A stretch of DNA of 64,000 bases from Nageia nagi (GCA_050084985.1 JBITNC010000001.1:15314001-15378000), one strand, 5' to 3'. Shown: positions 11,768-24,910, numbered from the stretch's first letter. Notes: generated from the sequence alone by a model not told the origin. Made by a program: numbers and translations.

Positions 11768-14700
11768 CAATATAATAGCTACATCCATCCCTTCAATGGA
11801 TACTGTTTCAAATGCAATGCGTATGGACACAAAATTTCTGAATGTAAGTATAATATCACTCCAAGAACCTTTGTCACTAATGGAGTATCCAGTTGAGTGT
11901 TACAACTGTCATGAATATGGACACATTGCCAGATTCTACAGAAATAATCATGGCATGAGGTTCTTTCCATCGAGACAATTTCCTTCCATAAGATAGAATA
12001 AACAGTTTCAGAGCAGTCATCCACAGGAAGAAGAAAAGTATAATAAAAAACAAGAAGCTAAAATAAAAGTAAAACAAGTCTGGAAAGAAAAGGAGAAACT
12101 CAGAGAGGATAAAGAGTCTTTAATCATTCAAACAACATTAAAAGCTCAAGACAAACCATCACCATGGATATTAGATAGTGGATGCTCAAGTCACATGACA
12201 GGTGACAAGAAGAAATTTCAAAAACTACAGGAATATGAAGGTGGGTCAGTAAGATTTGGAAACAATGATGGCACATAGATTATCGGTAAAGGGATAGTCA
12301 AAATAAATGATGACAACATTAGATCCGAAGAGGTATTATTTGTTGTGAGATTGAAGCATAATTTGTTGAGCGTCAGTCAAATATGTGACAAAGGACATGA
12401 TGTGATTTTCAAAAAGCATGGCTGTGAGATTCGAAGGGCAAATAGTGGTAGACTTGTAGCAGTTGGTACAAGAACCTGTGGTAATTTATACACCTTATCA
12501 GATATTTCAGAGGGATCATGTCTTCTAGGCTAGGAGAGTGATGATTGGCTATGGCATAAGATATTGGGACACATCTATTTTAATAACTTGATGAACATTT
12601 GCTCAAAAAGAGTAGTAAGAGATATGCCCAGTATCAGCAAACCAGCAAATGATATTTGTGATTCATGCCAAAGGGGAAAGCAAACTCAGGCAAAGTTCAA
12701 AGTGAAATAATATCACACAAGCAGACCATTGGAAATCATACACACCGACCTATGTGGACCAATGAGAACCCAAAGCATCAATGGAGATAAGTATTTTATT
12801 CTATTCATAGATGATTATTCAAGAATGACTTGGGTGCAATTTTTGAAACATAAATCTGAAGCTTTTGAAATGTTCAAAGCATTTAAAAATCAAGTAGAAA
12901 ATCAGATAGAGAGGAGAATTAAATGTCTTCACTCAGACATAGGAGGTGAGTTCACTTCTGATGAGTTTTCTAAGTTTTGTATACAACACGGAATTAAAAG
13001 ACAATTCTCTGCAGCAAGAACTCCACAACAAAATGGAGTAGTTGAAAGAAAAAATAGAGCAGTACAAGAAATAGCTCGAACCATGCTGATAGAGAGCAAG
13101 GTTGCTAATAGGTTCTGGAAAGAAGTAGTGCATACTGTAGTGCATATTCAAAATAGATGTATGATGCGACCACATGAGGACAGAACACCATATGAATTAT
13201 GGTTTGGAAGAAAAGCTACAGTGAGGCACTTCAAGATCTTTGGCAGTAAATGCTATATCAAGAGAATAGAAGAAAATTTAGGAAAGTTTGAGGATAGATC
13301 TGATGAAGGTATCTTTCTTGGTTACTCTTCGAAGAGCAAAGCATACAGGTGTTACAATAAAAGGACAAAAACAATCGTTGATAGTGTTGATGTTCGTGTT
13401 GATGAGCAAAGAGATCTTCCTAAGAGAAATGATGATGATGATCTTCTTGCCTATCAAGATTCAATTGAAGAAGACAAAAAGAATAAAAACAAATCTAAGC
13501 CTCCTGTACAGCAATCATAAGTAAAGAAACCAGAAGATTCAAATTCACCAAGTAACCCAAATAGTGTTTTAGAAAATGAGTTGGAAGAAGATGAAAATTC
13601 AAAAACTCCACCAAATAGATGGCACAAGGATCATCCACAAGAGCAAATCATCGGTGAGTTTCATATAGGCATCCAAACTCGCAGAGGGGTTTCATGCACC
13701 TATTCTCTCCTATCCAATATAGAGCCTAAAAATGTCTCAGAAGCTAGCCAAGATGAAAGCTGGATGAAAGCAATGGAGGAAGAACTCACTCAAATTGAAA
13801 AGAATGAAACATGGGAACTCGTTCCTAGACTAGCCAATAAAAATGTGATTGGCACAAAGTGGATTTTTTGCAATAAGTTGAATGAAGATGGGATAATGGT
13901 TCGAAATAAAGCTAGACTTATCTGCAAGGGATATGCTCAAGTTGAAGGAATTAATTTTGAAGAAACTTTTGCACCTGTGGCCAGATTAGAAGCTATTCGC
14001 ATGTTTTTAGCTTTTACAGTGTATAAAGACTTTAAAGTTTATCAAATGGATGTAAAATCAGCCTTTCTAAATGGAAAAATTAAGGAAGAAGTCTATATTG
14101 AACAGCCAGATGGTTTCCAATTGGGAGAGAATCTTAATCTGGTATGCAAACTAAAGAAGGCTCTATATGGTTTAAAACAGGCACCTCGAGCATGGTACTC
14201 CAGACTTGATACATATCTTCAGCAGTAAGGCTTTAGAAAAGGAATGGTGGATAGCAATTTATACATTAAATCAGAAAAGGAAAATCAGCTAATTGTTGTT
14301 GTCTATGTAGATGATATAATTTTTGGAGGAAGCAAGGAGCTATGTAAAAATCTTGCTAACAACATGCAAATAGAATTCGAGATGTCTATGATAGGTGAGC
14401 TTGCATTTTTTCTCGGCCTACAAATCAATCAGTTGAAGAATGGCATGTTCATTTCTCAAACCAAGTATGTTAAGGAGATGCTAAAGAAGTTTACCATGGA
14501 AGAATGTAAACCTGTGAGCACCCCTATGACGACAGACTACAAATTAAGCAAGGATGATAAAGCACCAACAGTAGATCAAACACAATATAGGTCAATGATT
14601 GGAAGTTTATATTTGATAGCTACTAGACCAGATATTCTTCAAGCAGTATGTATGGTTGCTCGATTTCAAGCAAATCCCAAAGAAACACATGTTACTGTAG

Positions 14701-15252
14701 TAAAGAGAATATTTAGATATCTCAAAGGCACAGTAGAATATGGTTTATGGTATCTTAGAGGAAAGGACTTTACACCTATTGCCTTTTCAGATGCAGACTG
14801 GGCAGGATGCGTGGATGATAGGAAGAGCACCAGTGGAGGAGTATTTTATTTGGGTAATAATCTTGTTGGTTGGCACAGTAAAAAGCAAGACTCAGTATCC
14901 CTATCTATAGCAGAAGCAGAGTATATAGTAACAACTTCTTACTGCACACAGATTCTATGGATGAAGCAGATGCTAAAAGATTTTGGTATACAGAATTAAC
15001 GAGCCCATATCAGTTCTGTGTGATAACACAAGTGCAATCAATATCTCAAAAAATCCTATTATGCACTCACGAACAAAGCATATAGCAATCAGATATCACT
15101 TTCTAAAAGAAAGAGTGGCACAAGGAGAAGTACAGTTGGATTTTGTTCCAACCACAGAGCAAGTAGCAGACATCTTTACAAAGCCTTTGCCCAAAGATGT
15201 CTTCTAATATCTTCAAAACAAGCTAGGAGTTGTTGTCCTTCCCACGCATTAG
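11768..15252 (+). pseudogene. pol: Copia pol, copy 2: protease-integrase-RT-RNase H (broken)
   Basis: Same domain order as copy 1. It shares the stops corresponding to copy-1 positions 4970, 5252, 5507, 5684, 6494 and 7202 (here including 12531, 13518 and 14226). Its private lesions are a 20-bp deletion near 11876 that shifts the frame, Arg to Ile beside the second integrase Asp (DIGGEF near 12937), a one-base insertion near 14995 and TAA at 15205 from a Glu codon. It keeps CAG at the site where copy 1 has TAG 7079. The RT motif [11 protein letters not shown], the VYVDDIIFG box and the RNase H blocks are intact in sequence. Confidence 0.94.
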
Positions 15253-15479
15253 CTAGTTCTGGACGTCACATTCTCAGGGGTAGTGTTTATTTTTTTCTTC
15301 CTATGTTGCTTCTGTGTATCTTATTTTTGTATGCATACTACTGATTTCCTGAGAATGTCATGTATGGACTCAGGGGGAGTCTGTAAATGCCCTTTGTTAT
15401 TATTGACAAAGGGGGAGAGAAAAGTCCTGATGCTGGTGTCTAATCAAGTGGTGTTGCCAACAATTCCAAAGGGGGAGAT
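15253..15479 (+). other. Copia 3' untranslated region with several polypurine tracts, copy 2
   Basis: Same structure as in copy 1: three G-rich purine runs, the last (CCAAAGGGGGAGATT) ending directly at LTR C. Confidence 0.8.
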
Positions 15480-17147
15480 TCTTGAGCATGTGTGATTGTC
15501 ATTGTTGTCAACACATGGTTTTGGTAAAGACCGGGTTCTGGAGGTGATGAGGTCAGCAAGGAGAATTGAAAAGCTGAGGTTAGTAAATTAAGCGTTCCAG
15601 ACTGAAAAGATAAAAGTCCAGAGATAAAAATTTGGAGATAAAAGTCTGGAGATAAAATTCCAGAGATAAAAGTCTGGAGACAAAAGTCCAAAGATAAAAG
15701 TTCGGAGATAAAAGTTCGAAGATAAAAGTCTGGAGATAAAAGTCCAAAGATAAAAGTCCGAAGATAAAAGTTCAGAGATAAAAGTTCGGAGATAAAAGTA
15801 CGAAGATAAAAGTTCAGAGAGAAAAGTCCAGTGAGAAAAGTCCGGAGATAAAAGTCCAGAGATAAAAGTTTGGAGATAAAAGTTTGGAGATAAAAGTCTG
15901 AAGATAAAAGTCCGGAGATAAAAGTCCAGAGATAAAAGTCCGGAGATAAAAGTTCGAAGATAAAAGTCCAGAGATAAAGTTCAGAGATAAAAGTCTGAAG
16001 ATAAAAGTCCAAAGATAAAAGTCCAAAGATAAAAGTTTGGAGAGAAAAGTTCAGAGAGAAAAGTCCAGAGATAAAAGTTCAGAGATAAAAGTCCGGAGAT
16101 AAAAGTTCAAAGATAAAAGTTCGGAGATAAAATTCCAAACATCATGGGAAGTGTTTTACTCTACTTTTAGAGTCTAGAGAAGATGATGTTAGTAGTTGGT
16201 GTTGAAAAGTCCAGAAGGCCATGCAGATACCTTGGAACTTTCTTCTGGAGTTCGGAGATGATGACATTATGGTGTATACAATAAACATCTGGTAAGCTAG
16301 TCAATCTCTAGGTTATAGAAAGAGACTCCGAAACTAAATAATCAGATACTATCAAATCTCCAAAATCAATGGAGAAAGAGCTATACTTGTCTGAACAACT
16401 CTATTTGAGTAATAGGAGCATTCGTCAGTTACAGCAGTTACAGTTCTCAGATAGTGAACTCTCTTAGTGCAGGAACAGTTACAAATAAAGATTCTTTTCA
16501 TTTTGTTTTTGATGACGTGTAATGATAGGAATAGTTTCTTGGGGGGTTTTCTTGATGTGTAACAGTTGTAGGAATGGATGTGAAGAGTGCATTGGAGATG
16601 AAGTGAAAACTAGCGAGTAGAGAAGTGTAGCATCAGATGTAATAGTGTGGGTGAGGGGGTATGAGGAGCATGTGAAGTAAGCAAATGAATATGCAGATTG
16701 TATTGTGATTGATTAACTATGTTACTTTAGAGCTGTGTGCAGAGATCAAACAATGAGCTTGAGAGCTAGACCATTGAGGGTCTTCTAGAACTGTATTCTT
16801 TCCTCCTTTTTGAATGATGTATCAAGTGGGTGCTTGATAGCTGGAATTGGTGTTCCAAGTAGTAGGTGCTGCTATTTTTAAAAGTGGTAGCTGGTGCTAC
16901 CCTTCACAGTTGGTGCTGTGAATCTGTAAGCTTTCTTTAATGACTAGATTTGGATTGGAGTCCAAGCAGTCATGTTCAGGGATGTAGCCAATCTGGTGAA
17001 CCTCTTTATATCTGGTGTTGTGTGATGTACTTGGTGTGCTTGCTCAATTTTCTCTGGTTTTTAATCTATCTTTATTTAAGAAGGTTAAATTGATTAATTT
17101 TTTTTACACTGATTCACCCCCCCCCTCTCAGTGTCACTTGAAGTACA
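15480..17147 (+). repeat. LTR C, original 3' LTR of the tandem copia element
   Basis: A 1668 bp LTR ending in GAAGTACA at 17147. It matches LTR B closely up to about 9782 of B. It then carries private differences near its end (A at 16946, CAGGGATG, CTCTTTAT, TCTCTGG) that are absent from A and B. Confidence 0.92.
15606..16138 (+). repeat. 14-bp minisatellite in LTR C
   Basis: About 38 copies of the same AGATAAAAGTCCGG-type unit, in the same variant order as LTR B apart from single-unit gains or losses and a 13-bp unit near 15971. Confidence 0.93.
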
Positions 17148-19733
17148 ACAAAAAATACATAAAGTATGTATAAGGAACTAATGATATTAACCAGTGCATA
17201 ACCAAAATCGAGAAAGAGTTTCTATCCAACCAAGGATATCATTACAAATGCAACCATTTCAGCTAATGTGCAACTTATTCTTTCATTGATTAGTAATTAT
17301 AAACCAAATTTTGTAAGTTTAGAGAAATCTAAACAATAGAGAAATCTAAACAATATTTTTTGGATAGTAATTGTAGACTAAATTGTAGGTTAGTGCACTC
17401 TCATTACTCCTTTTTTTATAATTATTTTAATGTTATAATGAATTTGAGCACTTTACCACTTGATTTAACAAATTAAATACTAAATAAGTCAACCACACAA
17501 AAAGTTAGTAGTTTTCCTTAGGGTTAGTTGTTAGTTACAAATATGCTTAAGAGCTCACTTTTAAAAGACATTGCACCATGCTCTTATTCAAAGATCAAAG
17601 TAAAAAATCTTGCATAATGCTTACTCAATAGCATCATCAAGAACTTTTTTTATCTCAATAAGGAGTAAATTCATTTGGAAAAAATAAATATATCTCTTTG
17701 CTCATTTACGCACCTTTTCAATCTTGATTCTTCTTCTTCGCAAAAGGGTTTCCCCCTCCCCTTTTTTAGAAGACATCCATAATACAAACAACTATTGCAT
17801 TTTCAAAATAAGATTGGTTTAAATGAGAGACAAAAAGATATAAGTATGAGATAAGAAATTAACTCCTTAAAAGGAATAACTTCTTAAAATATTAAATTGA
17901 CTTCTTCACCCCTTTTTTTTGAAAAAAATTAACTCATTTTCTAAAAAAAAATAATAATAAAAAAATTAAGTCTCTTTTATAAATTTTTATCCTCCCCTTT
18001 TTATTTTTTAAAAATATATATTAATATATATTTATTATCTTTATTTATTTATTATTTTTGTATTGTTAAAAATAATATAAACAATAAAAAATAAAAACTA
18101 ATGCAATATGAGTCAAACAAATTATCAAGGTAATTATAGTGGTCCTATGTAGCAAGTCATTCACTCATCAATCACATTAACCTTTAATCTGAGCTTCATG
18201 CTTACACATTTGTCAAACTTGCACTAGTAGTCCTTTTAGAGGCATGCACAATTGGGAAGAGTTGCAATAGGGTTTACCAAACATCAAATAAACTATTGAA
18301 AACATATTTATTTCTCTCCTCCCTCACACGATTGGTGGAACCATTTATGTATTTACTTTATTTCTAAAGAGTTGTGCTTATAATGGCTACTACGGGTATA
18401 TGGAATTCATATTAGTAAAAGCTACCAAAGGGGAAAAAAGTTAACAAATAATGAGAGCAACAATTGAGTCTCTAATGGTTAAACATATTTTAAATTTGGC
18501 CTAAAATTGCAGTAATGTGTTGGAAATTAGAATACAAGGAAGAAATCATTATGCCCTATCATAGTTTTGATCAAATATTTATAGCTTCCTTATTCCACTT
18601 ATTCCCTCATGGGAAGCACTACTAATGTATGTATTTTTTGAAGGCTTGGCTTCTGCAATAGATGTTGTTTGTGTATTAGTAGAAAATGATGTGTGAAGCA
18701 ACTCAAACCATTTGAGGAAATCAATTTTTGTGTTAATGTCGCATTCATATACCACTTCTTGGCACCCAAATTCCTAATTCTATGCAGTTAGGTCTATACT
18801 TTTTATTAGTTTAGCAACTCAAAATTTTGGCATATTTCAAAGTATCTTGGTTCCTCAATTATTCAAAATGTTGGGGAGCTAGACCTATTATCATGAACCC
18901 TTTGTCCATGTGACATTTCAGGATATGGTATAGTACTCTATTGATTAGTTGATTTGTTGAATTTAAGCATGATGCATCAATGATTTTTATACTAAAGTGA
19001 CTTAGAATTGTTAAGAGTTGATAGATAATACTTAATTGTAATTAGTTTTATTGGATTTGTGTGTTCTAAGTACTCTCAAACATGAAATACTTTCTACAAT
19101 TCATATAGAGAATTGAAAATAGTAACCATTTATTCATCTAGTTGGTCCCAGTGCATGATAAAACAAAAATTACATTTTCTAGTCAATATATGTTTGGGAT
19201 AAAAATTCATCCAAAATGTAAGAGCCCCTTTAATGCTACGATACATGTTATCCAATATCATCCTACAAACACTATGTGAATTGAGCCATGGCCTTTTTTT
19301 TTAGTTTTATCAATTGTTTTAAGATATATATGTATTGCTTGTTTTTTTCCTCCACAACATGTCACCTGTAAGATAGACTTCCATATCAAACTCTTCATGC
19401 AAATAATATATTACCTTACTACTTGCCTAACTATATTAGAACCATGATCTCAAGGTTCCTCTTGGTTAGATCATAGTATGTGTACCTACCATGTAGAAGC
19501 TAAAGGTATTTGCTATATTCCTAGTTTTGATGTATACATAATATTTCCTATGCTTTATTCAAGATGTGGATGAGAGAAAGAAAGGGTGTCACTAGGGTAC
19601 CATATAAGGTTTTCAGGGGAAGGGTTCCATGAAAGTTTTCAAGGGGATAGGCTACATGGAGGGGGCCATTGTGCTACACCATCAATAGAGGATAATAGGT
19701 GGGGGGTTACATATCAAAGAAGAGGGTTCTATG
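17148..19733. other. AT-rich spacer without recognisable gene
   Basis: Very AT-rich, with long A and T runs near 17900-18080. No coding frame or retrotransposon motif was recognised. It lies between the tandem copia element and the small non-coding LTR element. Confidence 0.55.
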
Positions 19734-20207
19734 TGATGGAATTTAAGAATTCCATATAATCAAGATCACCTTGAAGTTTCTCCAACAAATATAACATTCA
19801 ACCATATAAAAAAGAATAAATAATTCACAAAAATGATAATACACCATGTATAGTGATTCCTCCAACTCTTGGAAGTACATCCACTTTGAACCATTCTTTC
19901 AATTACTTTCCCACAAGATAAGTCTTCTACAAATTCACAAGAATTCTTCTACAAAGCTCCTACACTATCATTCCTACAACTCTAAAACACAAGCATTACC
20001 ATACTTCATCAAGTACATAATAAGAGGGGTACCTCTTTATTTATAAGAAGAAACCATCCTTTAATATTCTTTTAACCCAAGGGTAAGGTTAAAGGTGTTT
20101 CTATATTTATTCCTTTAATGCTTTAAGGTATCTAAAGATACTTTAAGCATTAAATGAATTTACATTAAAGAGAAATATTACATAATATTATATTAAAAAT
20201 TCTAACA
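19734..20207 (-). repeat. 3' LTR of the LARD-like element
   Basis: 474 bp, aligned over its full length with 24911-25385. It includes the palindromic stretch around GGTATCTAAAGATACTTTAAGC and a TATTTATAAG-type AT-rich box. It is followed on the right by the minus-strand polypurine tract. Confidence 0.9.
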
Positions 20208-20221
20208 CTCCCCCTTAATTT
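20208..20221 (-). other. Polypurine tract of the LARD-like element
   Basis: Minus-strand AAATTAAGGGGGAG directly before the TGTTAGAA start of the 3' LTR. Confidence 0.8.
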
Positions 20222-21221
20222 AATATTGGGATAGAGCATAGAGAAAGAAGAAAGAGAAAGTAAAAAAGAGTTCTCCTCCATAGAGATACAAATGGAGATA
20301 AGAAATTTTACATCTTTGAGAAAGTAATAGAATATATATGGTTATACAATGGCTCAACTACTTAACCATTTTAATAAATGATTTTACAATACAATCATTA
20401 CCCAAAAAATAATTTCTTTATGCAAGAGTAGTCATTTAACAACATGTTGATATGATGAGCCTCCATGAGCCTGCATACCCAAAGTAACCTGCAACCTAAA
20501 AAAAAACCTGTAAGCTATAAGAACTTTATAAATAAGATCAGTTAGATACATCATATACACTTATATAAGATAAATATCATCCATAAATTGATCAAATGAT
20601 GCACAAAGATACAAAGTCACTGCATATGCACAAAGTCACTGCATATGCACAACATCAAAGATGACATACATCATTAACTAAATATCACATGTGCATACTA
20701 AACAAAATGTATCATCCATAATATGATATTAACAATATCATATGTGCACAACATTATTAGATGCACAATCAACCAAGTGATATAAATTCATTCTCAACCA
20801 AGGATATATAAAAAATATCATCAATTGTTATCAATTTTTTTTGTGTTTCTTTATTTTGGGTCATTATTTTGTATTTGTTGAGAGTATATGAGGGTGTCAT
20901 CACATCATAATATTTTTATAATTTGATTCTCCCCCTTGATGATAATTTCATCAAATAAATACTTAGGTGACCATGTTATCTAAACCATATCACAAATGAT
21001 TAAATTCCATCTTGACTAAATCATCAAGTCAAGATTTTTAATTCATAAATGCCAACTCAACCAAACATAAAGCCAAGATTTACAAGGTAAAACATAATTC
21101 ACAAATTCCAACTTGACTATGCTACTAATCAAGATGTATATGATGAAATTTGGTAGCATTAATCCATCAATATGGATTCAAATTTCATCAAATAATTGCA
21201 ATTTTAGAGAAAGAAAAACAT

Positions 21222-21372
21222 TTTTAACCACCCCAACAATATGCAATTATGAAGAAGGATGAACCTTTTTAACCTCTCCAATAATGTAGTAATGGATAAG
21301 GGTGAACCTTTTGAACCACTCCATCAATGTAGTTATGGAGAAGGGTAAACCTTTTGAACAACTCCATCTATT
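21222..21372. repeat. Short tandem repeat (~48 bp, 3 copies) in the LARD-like element
   Basis: Three imperfect units of the type GAAGGGTGAACCTTTTGAACCACTCC...AATGTAGTTATGGA follow each other. No coding role is apparent; the overlapping open frame is short and repeat-derived. Confidence 0.6.
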
Positions 21373-21889
21373 ACAACTTGCGAACAAGTACCAATGTGAA
21401 AAATAATCCATCAACATGGATAAAATTTTCAAATATAGAAGTATAGTAGCATCAATCCATAAACGTGGATATTCTTCCAAAATATGGAAGTATGGTTAGA
21501 TTTTATACTCTCCTTTAAGAGTAACTTTTATTAAAAAAAATTGCTATAAATAGTAATCTCTACAAATGTAGAAAAGAACGTACACTCTCCAAAGGTACCC
21601 ATACACTTCCATTTGAATGTAAAGATTTTTCTTATGCAAAAGCAATCAATACTAAATTATCCTCAATAAATATTATGAAAAAAGTTTTAAAACTTTTACA
21701 TTCTAATAAGTATATTATCCAATGTGCATAAAGTTTTTTGAGGATTAATGCATAACAATTCTAATGTTAAGAAAGTTTACAAATTTTACTACAACAAGAA
21801 TTTGTGTTCCACTAAGAAAAATTTCATACAATGTAGAATAAAAGTGCACAAACAATAATATATGCATAACTAAAAAGTTTTCATCCAAC

Positions 21890-22235
21890 ATAGGATTAAA
21901 AATAATGAGAATAGTTTGAAGAAAAGTTACACAAACTTTTACTTCAAACAATATGCATAACAATATGCATAAAAGAAATATCCATATTAACCATCAATTT
22001 CATAATCCAAAGCATATTAAGTCTTTTACAACATAAATTAATGCAACCAATAAAGATTGTGCATATTAAAGTTTGTAAGAAATTTTTCTTAAATTTTTCA
22101 CTTCAAACACTATGCATATCCACAAATTTTTTTTATAGCATTGCAACCAGTAAAGATAGTGCATATCAAAGTTTGAAAGAAATTTTTACCTAAATTTCCA
22201 CTCGAAATATTATGCACATCCAAGCACATCACATT
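21890..22235. repeat. Imperfect repeats (~95 bp) in the LARD-like element
   Basis: Two clear copies and one weaker copy of a unit running from AACCAGTAAAGATAGTGCATAT through AAGAAATTTTT to a TATGCATATCC-like end. AT-rich and non-coding. Confidence 0.5.
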
Positions 22236-23914
22236 ATGCATATCCACATTATGCATATCCATAACAAATAAAATGTGCATAATAAATCTTTATTTAATAA
22301 AGTACATATTTAATGCAATTTCCTCATTTTTTTCTTTGTCCACAAAATGACACAAAAGAGAAAAAAAATTCTATTTAAAAGTCGCAAAGTGTGCAAGAAA
22401 TTAGGGTTCAATATATTTGGACATTATCAATTAAATCTATTAATTAAAGTTGATTCAAATATGTCCAATGTTATCTTGAAAGAAATTTCAATACTTGCAA
22501 AAAACAAAATAGCACAATAATGGTTACAATGAATTGGTTTGTAAATTAACTTTGATCATATACAATACAAGACATATAATTTGCAAATTACCATAGTATT
22601 TTACCTAACTTGAATTAAATAAGCAATCCAAGGGTTTAATCAAATATTTGATACTTACTAATTACTATATTTGTAACATTATTTAAAAAGCTATTAAAAA
22701 AATAGATCAAAGCTATAATTCTCATATAGTGTAGACCTCAAATAATACATAATTGCTAGATTGATGGACTATTTATCTACAATATTTGATTGAAACATAT
22801 ATCGAAAATATTGCAACAATGAACAATGATAATTAATGTACCTTCATTGTAATCATATAAATATCACATAAAGCAATCCATTCATCAAATAAGAACATAC
22901 ATTCATCCAATACGCATGCTGCCAACAACCCATAAATATTACATCGCTAGCCACATGGAATAAACAATATTATGAATAAAATAAAGTGTGCAAGAGCAAA
23001 ATGAAGGGTTTTGCAGATCTATGTAGAGATGGTGTTGCAAAACACCATTGTTAGTAGGATAGAGTGATATTGCATTCGTCAAACTCTCTCTAGGATCTTT
23101 GATGCTCTTGCATGATACCTTTTGTGTGGCCTTTGATGTCTTTTATAGAAATGTTCTTATCTTCTTGGATTCTTGGGATTATTGCATAGTACATCATTTG
23201 AGGAATCTTTTATACATTTGACCCCTTCTTACATTGTACAATGGTCTATTACATTGATTACATTGCCTTGGGTATTATTTTAATCCCTTTTTACAATAAA
23301 TCTCCTTGATGCTATAAAATGAATTATTTAAATAATAATAATTCATTTTTAGGCATCTACATAAAAAAATTAATAAAAAAATTAATGAAAAATGAGACCA
23401 TGATATTTTATTTAAAAATGGGCATTAGATGGCTTACTTTTATTCCAAACTCTCATCTTTTAAGAGTAAAAATTCACCATTTTTTGTTTAAAAAATATAT
23501 ATATTTTTAAAAAAATGTGTTTAAAAAGGTAACATGCTTTTTTTAAAAAAAATAATTTCCTTTTTTTTTTTAAAACAAAGTTATGCCTTTTTTAAAAAAA
23601 ATTGCATAAAAAAAATATCATCATTTTTTCCCATGTACTTAAAATTTTTTTTCATTCACTTAGAAAAGTAATTGCTACATTAAATATATATATATAGGAT
23701 TCCACTAAAAAAATTACCTCCAAAAAAAAAAAAAACTATTTTAATACTTTCCTCCCAAAAAACAAAAACATGCCTATTTAAATATGGAGGCTTTAAATCA
23801 AACTCTCTATTAAATTTGAGAAGAAAAAAAATTACAAGAGGAGAGGATTTTCTAGTGGGTGCAAAGGTGGTGGCTTACGGTGCCTATAAGGCAGTCTACA
23901 CGATCCCCTTAGGT

Positions 23915-24110
23915 TCACATGCATAGTGCCCTTTGGGTAGCTTGGATAGCCCCCTTAGGGAGCAGCCAATGTGACCCCTTGGGGCAACCAACATGTGGCC
24001 CCTTTAGGGCACGACCAGCATGTGGCCCCCTTAGGGTGCAACCAACGTTAAGCATAGCCCCTTGGGGTGACCAATGCATGACCCTCTTAGGGATGGCCAA
24101 CACCTATGAC
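23915..24110. repeat. GC-rich imperfect repeat block with CCCTTAGGG cores
   Basis: Six or seven degenerate units of about 25-40 bp built around CCCCTTAGGG or CCCCTTGGGG, followed by CAACCAACATGTGG-like sequence, stand out as a GC-rich island in AT-rich DNA. The cores are nearly self-complementary, so open frames appear on both strands (about 62-64 codons each). These are repeat artefacts and not genes. Confidence 0.7.
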
Positions 24111-24894
24111 TAGGGTGTGTGTGGCCAACACATTTTTTTTTAACAAAACAAAAAAAAGATTATGTTTTTTTTTTAAATAAACAAATAAAAAATTTTGTAT
24201 AAAAAATATAGATTTTTTTTTAAATTTTTTTAATAAAAAATGTATAACAAATACATAATTTTTATTTTTTAAATTATTTTTTATAAACTTTATTTTAGAA
24301 AACAAAATAAAATATTTTTTTATATATTTAAATTTTGAAAAACAAATTCAAAATATACATAAAAACTTTGTCCAAAATTTTAAAAAAATTTGCAAGCTTT
24401 TGTAGTTTTTACTTGTTACAAAAAAAATTGTAACATTTGTTAAATACAACAAGATAATATTTTAACTTTCTTGCTAAAAAAATTTATTATAAAAATCATA
24501 AATTAGATTTTTGTAAGCTTGCAACTTAATAAGATCTTACCATCTTTTTAGAATCTAATATTAGATTTGACTATGGAAAAAAAAATTAGAAGCATTAATT
24601 TGTCAAGATCTTAGATTATAACCATATACCATAGGTTAGATCTAACAAAAAAATACTACTAACATGTAATTAAGGTAAAATTTTACCTTAGATTTGAGCC
24701 CATTATTCTTAAAATAAAAGCCATGTTAGTATAGATATCAAATTTTAACTTCAAAAAATAAGAAATTGAAATTTTTTAACCAATGAAGTTTCAAATAAAA
24801 TTGAAACAAGATTAGAAGATAGATATACTTTAAATTTGAAGAGGGTTACCTCAAAATCACCAAGTAAAAATTTGAGGAGATCAAAACAAGAAAG

Positions 24895-24908
24895 GATCTT
24901 TGATACCA
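24895..24908 (-). other. Primer-binding site of the LARD-like element
   Basis: Minus-strand TGGTATCAAAGATC, two bases inside the 5' LTR. It resembles the initiator tRNA-Met site TGGTATCAGAGC with one change. Confidence 0.8.
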
Positions 24909-24910
24909 CT

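Larger units (their letters stand above)
1434..17147 (+). mobile_element. Tandem Ty1/copia element (Sirevirus type): LTR-internal-LTR-internal-LTR
   Basis: Three long direct repeats (1434-3090, 8455-10134, 15480-17147) alternate with two almost identical internal regions (3091-8454 and 10135-15479). Each internal region starts with a TGGTATCAGAGCC primer-binding site complementary to initiator tRNA-Met, encodes gag, protease, integrase, RT and RNase H in copia order, and ends in a polypurine tract. The gag with a long coiled-coil tail and the several G-rich polypurine runs before the 3' LTR fit the Sirevirus lineage. The outer flanks are A-rich on both sides (AAAAA before 1434, ACAAA after 17147), so a 5-bp target duplication is possible but imperfect. 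Both internal copies carry many stop codons, so the element is dead. The unit length is about 7.02 kb. Confidence 0.95.

Noticed and set aside
19846-20046. Plus-strand 66-codon ORF
   Set aside because: Lies wholly inside the 474 bp LTR of the LARD-like element and is broken in the other LTR.
23919-24113. Overlapping ORFs on both strands in the GC-rich block
   Set aside because: The near-palindromic CCCTTAGGG units give open frames on both strands; no start or codon bias supports coding.
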